This document shows positions 56,031 through 64,000 of a DNA stretch of 64,000 nt, one piece after another (position 1 is the stretch's first letter; each line of letters starts with the position of its first letter). This DNA comes from Lotus japonicus (lineage: Eukaryota > Streptophyta > Magnoliopsida > Fabales > Fabaceae), in the NCBI RefSeq assembly GCF_012489685.1, contig NC_080042.1:57703069-57767068 (forward strand). The letters run 5' to 3'. The translations under genes were made by a program, and so were the position numbers. The notes below the pieces were generated by a model. The model was given only the letters and a program-made list of their open reading frames with translations. It had not been told where the DNA came from and ran no database searches.

Positions 56031-56332
56031 ATCAGTTGATTGTATTAATACTTTTCATAATATTATTTAATGTAATGTATATTATCTTTTATAATACAAA
56101 TAATATTTATTGTCAAATTGTACACATATTTATAATATTAATTTTATTAGAAAATTATATCTTTGTTCACTCATGTAAATGCTTCTTCTAGTCTTTACAA
56201 TGTCATTGATAATCTATTGAACAAAATCATTCCAACAAAAAATCTTCACATTTGAATTAGGACAAATTATTATTCCCCTTTCATAAAGCAATATATATAT
56301 ATATATGAGATATAATGCTTCACATTTAATAA

Positions 56333-56370
<38 letters not shown>

Positions 56371-57763
56371 CTGTTGCAGGATATTTTAGCAAGTTTAACA
56401 ACATGGGCTAAAGAGGCAGATTTGTCTATCGTGAATGCGCAAGGAATCGTATCGCATGTTGAATTTCTTAATCGGCAAGGAGCTCCAGTACCTGTTCATG
56501 TTTGTATCTTTTGTACTTCTTTTCTTTAACCTTTTATATATTATCACTAGTTTTTTTTTTTTTCAAATTCAAGTTGTTTTCATTTTTTAAAATATATAAG
56601 TCTACCTTTCTTAAAGAAAAATATACCGAAGTATGTAGAAAGTTGAGAAATAACCTCTCTCAACATGATTTTAGTAACGAAACCTCCCAACCATATATAA
56701 GTCTTCGTTAATTTTCTATCATATTACTATATGATTTATTTGAATAAAAATTATATCAATTTATTTAACATATAATACAAATAAATTTATAAATAGATTT
56801 TATTTTAAAGTTTTGAAATATTTTTGTATGCAATTTGGTCAAAGTAAAGAAACTTTAGTGAGTAGAGACATAATTAATGTTTTTCAAAGTTATATTATTT
56901 ATGATTTTGTAAGAAGTTTTGAAACATAGATAATATTTAATTCAATAATAGATAGTAGTTTTTTTTTTTTTTCCAAGACTGGATATTTGCATGTAGGTTA
57001 AATACACAAATCAGATATATTTGAGTTAATCATAGATTTGTTTATTTGACCTTACTCATATGTCCTATCTCAAAAAACAAATCTTCAATTTTTAAGAACA
57101 AAATCTTATTTTGAATAACACTAAAACATAATATTCTTTCATTAATATTTCCTTGGATAAGTGATTTCCTTATTTATGACAAAGATAAATCTCTACCAAA
57201 TCATGCTAGATTTTAACTATTGATTGAGTATATTCTTACCATTAAATTTATAAAAAATATTTTTTAAAGAAATTATGAGATATAAATTTTCCTTAAAAGT
57301 TCTTATAATCTATGCTTATGGAAATCCAATCATAGACTAATAAATCAAGCCTACTTGCAGGCAGATTTTGAAATTGTCAAACTCGAAGGCAATATTGTCT
57401 ACCCCAAAAAAAATGGTAAGAACTCGGCGAGCTGGGCAAATGTTCTTTTGAATGGAGCAAATGGTCTTCGAGGAGGACCAGTGAAGAGCTTAATTGCAAA
57501 ATCATTTGTTCAGGTTTTATTTTCAATCCTTATTGTCTCTAATCTAGTTTAGATCGTGTATAGAACATATCTTTATGCTCATATTATTTGAATTCTTGTA
57601 GGTTATTCTAAGTACAGTCAGTAACTCAACTGTGCAAACAAAGGCTGTTGAATATTTGGTCAAAGGTGAAACTTTTGATGCCTTAATGAACGACATGAAC
57701 AATCAAAATGAAGTGATGAATAAGGTCTATGAAGTGACCTTGAAGGAACTCAATCAGCTGTGA
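53390..57763 (+). CDS. Divergent PPC/DUF296 (AHL-like) protein without an AT-hook
   Basis: Six exons with GT-AG borders: 53390-53453, 53564-53695, 54557-54606, 56380-56499, 57361-57513 and 57602-57763. The phases join cleanly to 226 residues and a TGA. Residues 1-70 are polar and variable. From about residue 72 (VTKVFFRESEDILASLTTWA) the chain follows the PPC fold of AHL proteins: DLSIVNAQGIVSHVEF, then ADFEIVKLEG at the position of the GRFEIL motif, WANVLLNGANGLRGGPV at the position of the GG-x-V turn, and SFVQVILSTVSN. A charged tail follows. No RGRP AT-hook is present, so direct AT-rich DNA binding is not expected. AHL PPC domains form trimers and bind other nuclear factors; a partner-regulator role is inference. 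Intron 3 is enlarged to 1.8 kb by repeats. Confidence 0.82.
54666..54715 (+). repeat. Tail-only retro-insertion in intron 3
   Basis: AAACTAGTATTATTTTTT (18 bp) occurs at 54666-54683 and 54698-54715 around 14 bp, AACTTTCAAAAAAA. Confidence 0.65.
54952..54998 (+). repeat. Tail-only retro-insertion in intron 3
   Basis: AAGAATGTATAT (12 bp) occurs at 54952-54963 and 54987-54998 around 23 bp: TTTCCGATGTAC plus poly(A) and C. Confidence 0.6.
55000..55850 (-). other. Retroelement-like relic in intron 3
   Basis: The minus strand carries a basic frame (VAPRKRDLPLKLKEVKG, VARKRGRPRN before a stop, near 55500-55680) and an Arg/Lys-rich composition unlike the rest of the intron. The RGRP phrase recalls an AT-hook or a LINE ORF1 tail. 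Frames are broken. No exon of the surrounding gene is predicted here. Confidence 0.35.
55987..56028 (+). repeat. (TA)n microsatellite
   Basis: About 21 perfect TA units inside intron 3. Similar runs occur at 29217-29231, 30806-30842, 33450-33478, 47776-47816 and 56336-56368. Confidence 0.9.
56336..56368 (+). repeat. (AT)n run next to the exon 4 acceptor
   Basis: A perfect AT repeat ends 11 bp before the acceptor AG of exon 4 (56379), in place of the usual pyrimidine tract; only CTGTTGCAG remains. This acceptor may be weak. Confidence 0.8.
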
Positions 57764-58540
57764 TGTCCTAATCGGTGTGTGAAGAATACCTTGAATTATG
57801 TGGATGTTAATTTAGTTTTTTATTATGGTTTGTTCATTTCCTTATATAAGGTTTTATGAGATTTTAATTGCATACCATTTCATCAGCATATTATTGAGAT
57901 ATTTGATCCTTTTGTTTGAAATCGTGTCATTAAATAACCATGATTGTCATTTTATGTTACAAAAATGGTAGAACTACCTATGAGGAAGGGTTCCCACCAA
58001 TTGAGGTTTTACTGGTTACATGGGGAGAACTGATCAACCTAGAAACCTATTTCCAGTTGCGCAAATCCAACTTGGTAATTATGAATATCATTTAATTGTT
58101 TTTCAAAGTTTAACATAGTGATTTTGGTACTATTTTTCTTTGGCGTGCTTATTTAAAGAAATGAAAAATTTAACATGGAAATCCATTTGATCTTATATTG
58201 CAACCAAAATACATAATGGTAAAAAGTAAAGTGCAAGTACTATGCACTTCAAGTCGTTGAGCAATTCTCTCATCTTTGCTTTTTCAAACAAATATATATC
58301 AAGATTTAGAGATAAGGTGAATGGTTGTGTTATTCGACATAGAATAATAACCTATCCAATACATTAGGTCCTTGTACTAGCCCATTTCTGAATTAAACTA
58401 CATCAATACAGGTTGGGCTTGGGATAAAAAGACATAGATAATGTCCAAGGAGCTTATGAGTTCAATATGCCCTTCCAGCAAAGTCGTCACACCATTATTG
58501 TTTGCAAGATACAACCCACTTAATGAAGTTTAAATACTAG
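57764..58540. other. 3' flank of the PPC-domain gene
   Basis: The first 150 bp are T-rich and should be the 3' UTR. The rest is AT-rich without a supported gene. Confidence 0.45.
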
Positions 58541-59324
58541 AACACAAGAAGGGGGTTGAGTTTGATCTGAAAAACTTTTCATGGTGGGCAATTATTGTTC
58601 TTTTGATGGTTAATTGGCTGCACTTAGCTAAAACAAGATGTTGGATAAGATGTTCTAACATGATGTTTATCATGTGTGTTTCACGGTGCTGTTAAATATT
58701 CTATGTGTTTTCTAGAAGGTTTGATTTATTTGTCGTGCACTACAAGTTGTACTTGGTGTAGCTCTTCAATGTATCTGTGGTGATTGTTTTACTGAGATAA
58801 AAACGGTAAAAAAAAAAATTTATTCTGCTTTACTTGGTGGAGAAAATATTTATGAGATCAAATCTTTGAAAAAGATTTGTTCCACATTTGTTTTGTGGAC
58901 TCTGTCGGTCAAGCCCATTGAAGATCAAGGCCGACAGAAGACCGGCTACTTATGGAGAATCAACCCCAGTTGCTTAGTGTGTGCTTTGTCCGAAGAGCTA
59001 TTGTGTTTTAGGGTTGTGTTTTGTGAGTTCTCATTGTGTTTTCTTGTACACCACTCTTCTGTCTCCATTGATAATAATTAGGCATAGAGTTGGTTTGTTT
59101 AGTTGATTTATAATCTCTTCAATCTCATATTGTTTGGGTGTTTCAGTCACTATGGTGAGAGGGGTCTCATACTTAGGGGAAGTACTAGGTAGAAAGACAC
59201 ATGTAGTATTATGTAGGAAGGCCTTGAACAAGGTTTGTTCAACTTAGACCAGGTGTACCAATACTATTGAGAGTGGATTTCCTTTCTCGAGTGAAAACCC
59301 CCTAGACGCAGGTGACGTTGCACC
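58541..59324 (+). repeat. Probable Ty1/copia LTR 3' part
   Basis: Phrases such as GAGAGTGGATTTCCTTTCTCG, AAAACCCCCTAGACGCAGGT and CTTGTACACCACTCTTCTGT resemble the end half of legume copia LTRs, as I recall them. No copia coding sequence is present. It is cut at 59325 by a Tekay-like LTR. Confidence 0.4.
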
Positions 59325-60733
59325 TGTAACGCCCCGATTTCTCGAGTGTCACACAATAACCAAATCATACAACTTTCATAAAGAATTTTCGTCGTTTAAT
59401 TAATTACTCTTGAATTAATGACAAACGTCCAATTTTACGAAATCTTGAAACTTAACCATTTAAACTCGCGGAAATAATCAATAACGCAAAACTTCTGAAT
59501 TAAGTAATCAACTAAAAGAGTAAGAACATGTGTCTGAAAACCAAGGTAAAAATTACATCAAATTGTAATAACCGAAATGAAAACGAGAAAATAGTCCAAT
59601 TCTCAACTCGGTGCTCTCAACCCCAAAAGGAAATGAATGTCACTCAACCCAGCCTACTCCTTAGCCTTCTCTTCACCCTCTTCTTCGTCTGTGGTGTAGT
59701 CGTCATTGGGTAGTGGCTCATTGGTGAATTCTCTTGCCGACGTAAATCCGACAGACTTGGTGCGCGTCGGAACCCAAGCCTTGTCCTTGTGCTCTTCAAG
59801 GAGAATCAGCTCCCAAGAACGCATCGCACTCTTGGACACAACCATCTGCCCCCCCCCAGAACAAACAGATAACACATAACTGAGGGTCAATTCCCATGCA
59901 ACATCACAAATAAACAAATCATGGTAATCATACATTAATATATCAGTCTCTTATTCTCATATTTTAGGGTTAGCAATCCTAAAGTTAGTCAGACTAACGT
60001 CCTCACCATCACACGAACACCTCAACACCATGGATCCAATCTCGATCATCCGCAGATGAACAACACAAGGGGACCACACAGTCAAGCCAAGTCACGTGGA
60101 GACCACACAGTCAATCCTTATCCCATGACTAAATCATGGTTATCACGTGGATACCACACAGTCAATCAACAAAAACACCATCGCGTGCAAGTATACCGTT
60201 TGTCTCTAACAACACCATCGTTCTCATGGTCCATAGCCTATACCCAATCACTATAGCCATACACATTCACTACTTGCAAGCGAAGTTCATATCTCTAGGT
60301 TTAGTTACTAATATCATTATATAGAGGTAACTTAATGAGTTATCATGCACATCATGGTCATCAAGAGGTTTAGGGTTTTGTCCCATTCCTCACAGAAGTA
60401 GAAAAATTATCAATAAGCTCTCATCAATAAACATAGTCAACACCTAACCCCAAAGAGCCATTAGGGTTCGGCCCAAGCATCATCAACTCAATCAAGTAAT
60501 CATGGCAACATGCTTCTTCACATATCAAGTACAAAGTCCAGCAACTAACATCAACACATGCATCCATAGACAAAAGAAAGTTACATGTGCCTAACCCTAA
60601 CAAACTAGGGTTTCGGCCACCATATCTAGAGCATCATCAAATCTTGTTATCATGCTTAATCGTACAATACATGACAAATCCAACAAGCTTTTCAACATAT
60701 ATATCATCAAATAACTCATTCTAAAACACATGT
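59325..60733 (+). mobile_element. Tekay-like LTR, 5' part
   Basis: It starts TGTAACGCCCCGATTTCTCG, the typical start of Tekay chromovirus LTRs. Inside are GTGGAGACCACACAGTCAA repeats (60062-60165). No coding sequence. It is interrupted at about 60733 by a second LTR start of the same group. Confidence 0.65.
60060..60170 (+). repeat. Short degenerate tandem repeats in the LTR
   Basis: GGGGACCACACAGTCAAGCC, GGAGACCACACAGTCAATCC and GGATACCACACAGTCAATCA are three copies of one phrase spaced about 35-55 bp apart. Confidence 0.7.
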
Positions 60734-63700
60734 TGTAACACCCCGATTTTGGTGGCGTCACTTTAGTAACCAAAAAGAAACTAATGCGGAAAAACGTGAA
60801 TATATTTTTCTTTGATAATACTAGAATCAAGACTGAAAGGAACGCCCGTAGGCAAGAGGTACAATCCAAAAGAAAGGTCAAGTGTCCGCAACACTATCCC
60901 TCAAAAATGAGAATAAGTTGGCCCAACGGCCTGAAACAAGACCTCCTAGCCCAACCAACTCTCTGCAATCCCCGTAGAGGAATCACACAAAAAGCTATAG
61001 GAGGGAAACTACCCTGTCCCCAAAGAAAGCAATAACGTCCAGAGCTAAGACTCTACTCCTACACTAATCCCATCTCGAGGAGCTCACACTAGCACTAAAA
61101 CCTACATGCTAGCATGATCGTCGTCCGAATTCGAAATTCAGAACGACCTAGTCTATGTACACAATCCGTCCTCCTCTCGCGACCGCGATGCGCTTCGGTT
61201 CCGGCATCTCAAACCTAGTTCCCCCCGAAGGGTGAACCATCGTGAATCAGTCCGCCATAGACATCTGACAAAGGGCGTTTGTCCGCCAAAGCACACACAA
61301 AAGACGCGAGGGTCAACTCCAAAGAATTATGTAAATAATAAATCCAATAGATACAGATATAGATAGCTACTTAGGCTTATAAGTTAGGGATAGCATCCTA
61401 GGGTTGTATATTTCACAATGAATATAAAAGACAGTAATAACAATTAACATGCATCAGATAAGATTAACAATTATCAATCACACACAGCAACTAAGTCAGT
61501 ATGCATGTTGCATGAAATGATATGACGGTTAACCCAGTTAACCAAATGCATTCCGGAAAGGGATGGACATCAAACGGATCAGCCCTAACACCAGCCACAG
61601 TGGGACCATTTCGGCCCGCGTGCCTCTTACACCACACAAAGGTAGCTAGATCAGCAGTAAACCCGAAGGTCTGCCATTTCGGTCTGCTACAAGAGTCGTC
61701 TACAAACGCTCTTACACGGCATTCCGGGTCTTATGACCATTTTGGAAACCGACGAGGTCCAGAGTACGTCCTGTGTTAATACCTCATTAATGTTGCATGA
61801 ATGCAGGATGATTAGTCAAACAACGTCTCCGAATCTCACTCGACACGTCGCCACGTGTTCTAGCTAAATTAATGTCTCTAAAAGCTTACTCTAAGGTAAA
61901 AGTCGATTCTGCGATAAAATACAATAATCATAAAATGAGTGCAACCACTCACGATAACTCTTCGAGTCATCAATGCTCTCACGAAGTCTCACGCTTCAGT
62001 GGAGTCTCACGCATTCACAAGGTCTCACGCCTCAGTGAAGCTTCATGCTGTTCACGAGGTCTCACGCCTCAGTGAAGATCCATGCTTTCCACAAGGTCTC
62101 ACGCCTTAGTGGAGTATCACGCATCCACAAGGTCTCACGCCTCAGTGAAGCTTCTCGGCTCATCCCTTGGATAGCCTATCAACACAACTGCCCCCAGAGC
62201 ACAAAAGTATCAACATACTCAGAACTTACAGTTTCCCTAGAACTTGGACTCGACGACAATTCTCATTTTCCAAAACTGATATTCAATCCTAAGCTTGCAT
62301 CCGAGATTGTTATCATTATTTAAAGGTTTAGAGGTTGTTTAATATCTTATGAATTTTCCTTGTAAAAATAGTTTCCTTTTAGTCTTATCGCATTTCCTAT
62401 GAGTTTCAAAGTTCCCATAATCCCAAGTAATTCCCAGAGAATGTCTCGATCCACTTAAAACACTAACAAGGCCCGAACTCCGTTCGTCCCATCAAACTTT
62501 CTCAAACTCTCAAAATAAAATCGGCATGACCTGCCCGTTATTCTTACTCCTCAGTACCACAGATATATGTGCAATAGCATAGTTAAATTAGCACAATATA
62601 ACAATCAAAATCCATGCATCAACACATCCTAAATTAACCACGTAGCACTTAGCATATAAAGCAGATATCACACATCCTAGATTAACCATTTAGCACATAA
62701 CATGTAAGTCAGTCTCGAAAACAATTAATAGATGACTAATCATCATTGTCAGCCGAAGCCTCAGAAAACATTTTTCCCAATCAAACACAAACAAGTGCAT
62801 AAACAGTAAATCAAGTCGAATTCGTCGACACCTAAAGCATTAACTAATAGTTCAGTGAGAAGCCCTCACCTTAGCCAATTTCCATACTAAGGTGCAACTC
62901 CGATCCGATTACATCTTTATTTGCATATGTTGGCTCGATTCCTCCCATTGTGTAGCTTCGATGCAAGGTGCTTCCGTTCATCGTACGGAAATCAAGTTTC
63001 TGAAACTTGTCGGCGAAGAGTCGCCAGAGAAAGTTGCGGCTCACGGGGTTGACGGAGGAACTGTCGCCGGAGACACAAAGGAAGGTTGTTCCTTCATCCT
63101 TTTGCGGCCAGAAACTCAACGGCGCTGTCCGTTTCCCCAAAGAGTCGACGGTTTGCCCAGAAAGCTCAGCCGAAGGTCGACGGTGGTTGTCGGGGTCGTC
63201 AAATAAAATGACCCAAATACGAAATTGAAGATAGGGTTTTGCTCTCCTCACGGCAAGGATCATAGCAGTATCCTCTGTTTTTCCATCGGTCGCCGGAGTT
63301 GACCGGAAAGAGCTCCCGAAGGCGGCAGCGGCGGCGGTCTACGGCGACGGAACGACGATCCGGAATATGGGTTTTGTTGTGGACACCGCAAGGGTTCCAA
63401 CGGTACTAACCTCGCTGTGAACGGAGGCCCGAGCACACCGGAATCGGAGGTCGAAGTTTTGCGATGTCGACGGCGTCGTTGGTTCTGTTTCACGTTGTCT
63501 TCGTTGCTTCCATGGAGATGGTTGTGGTGCTTTTGGCCATGGAGAAAGAAGCTTGTGGTGATGGCTGGTGCTTTGTTTTGGGTGGAGAAAAATGATCCAT
63601 GGTGGTGGTTCCTTGGAGAAAAGAAGAAGAAGCTTTGTGATGGCTTCTTTGTGGCTTGTGCGTGAAGGAGAAGGAGGGACGATAGAGGCTGGATTCCTCA

Positions 63701-64000
63701 TGGTTGTTGCGGTCATGAGGAGGAGGAGTGGTGATCTCGTGGTGGCTGTTTGACAACGGCTGTTAGTGGCTCTCACGGTGGTGGTGGTGCTGCCATGTTT
63801 AGGTGTGAGGAAAGGGAAAAGAAAAGAGACTTGGTGATGGGAAGAATGAGAAGGCATGGTGTGCGTGTTGTGGGTTGCTGCGGCAAGAGGAAGAAAAAGA
63901 AAACAAGAAGGAAGAAAGAAAGAACAAGAACATGGTCTGGTGATGTAACTCACGTTAGAGGAAGTAGAGAGAATGGAAAGGTGTGCTGCTTTAGTGAGGA
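60734..64000 (+). mobile_element. Second Tekay-like LTR, running out of the window
   Basis: It starts TGTAACACCCCGATTTTGG and then GTCACTTTAGTAACC, matching the minus-strand LTR at 31531. At least 3.27 kb belongs to it, and no LTR end was reached. GC-rich sequence from 62890 onward gives long frames on both strands (such as a Ser/Thr/Pro-rich one at 63953-63339), but none resembles a known protein, and I take them as LTR sequence. Confidence 0.6.
61975..62155 (+). repeat. Minisatellite of about five 36-37-bp units in the LTR
   Basis: The core GGTCTCACGCCTCAGTGAAG recurs with a period of 36-37 bp, alternating with CATGC or CACGC plus TTCAC or TCCAC. Units differ by 2-6 bases. Confidence 0.85.

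Noticed and set aside
61975..62155. Regular repeats that could suggest a CRISPR-like array
   Set aside because: Units are contiguous 36-37-bp minisatellite copies without unique spacers, inside a plant LTR.
63339..63953. 204-codon minus-strand frame, Ser/Thr/Pro-rich
   Set aside because: Low-complexity composition, overlapping open frames on both strands and position inside a Tekay-like LTR; no recognisable domain.

Overview
The window is plant nuclear DNA. Host genes are split by GT-AG introns, and most of the sequence is nested LTR retrotransposons, L1-type LINEs, MITEs and AT-rich spacer. The retroelement families (small Tat/Ogre-like Ty3 elements with an antisense ORF, an Athila-like element, Tekay-like LTRs starting TGTAACRCCCCGATTT) fit an angiosperm, probably a legume. 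That assignment is inference. No prokaryotic or viral genome features are present.

Layout. 1-2160: last six exons of an unrecognised host gene, + strand. 2803-21634: a 5'-truncated LINE on the minus strand with 13-bp target duplications. It carries two later LTR elements: a 6.6-kb Tat-like Ty3 element (4130-10730, TSD AGCTC) and an 8.8-kb Athila-like element (12739-21534, TSD GCCCA). 21650-25870: LINE relics, a SINE-like insert and a MITE in AT-rich DNA. 25878-28221: an intron-containing HARBI1-like gene, minus strand, whose predicted catalytic residues are changed; it looks domesticated. 28740-34180: two foldback MITEs, a Tekay-like LTR inserted in a Helitron/PIF1 helicase fragment, a MULE-like element carrying GC-rich sequence, and a LINE relic. 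36866-47832: a second LINE (+ strand, 13-bp TSD AACTTTCTTCATC) interrupted in its reverse transcriptase by a 5.4-kb Tat-like element (40921-46363, minus strand, TSD CTTTC). 50061-52020: a Stowaway-like MITE and a LINE ORF1 fragment. 53390-57763: a complete six-exon host gene encoding a divergent PPC/DUF296 (AHL-like) protein without an AT-hook. 58540-64000: a probable copia LTR piece followed by two Tekay-like LTR starts; the second runs off the window.

How the parts relate. The two Tat-like elements have complementary deletions: the first keeps integrase and lost gag to RNase H, the second keeps gag and lost all of pol. Both keep the antisense, spliced two-exon gene (gypsy-type transposase domain plus coiled coil). 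The first also carries a second copy of that gene's promoter next to its 5' LTR. The Athila-like element keeps Gag-protease and a spliced sense-strand downstream ORF. The same array of CGCCTAGGCG and CGCCTGAGCG palindromes lies in its LTR promoter and upstream of that downstream ORF.

The AT-rich spacer also holds several tiny insertions of 13-23 bp that consist of little more than a poly(A) tail between 12-18 bp direct repeats. They look like LINE insertions that kept only the tail. All calls were made by reading the sequence; no database search was run.
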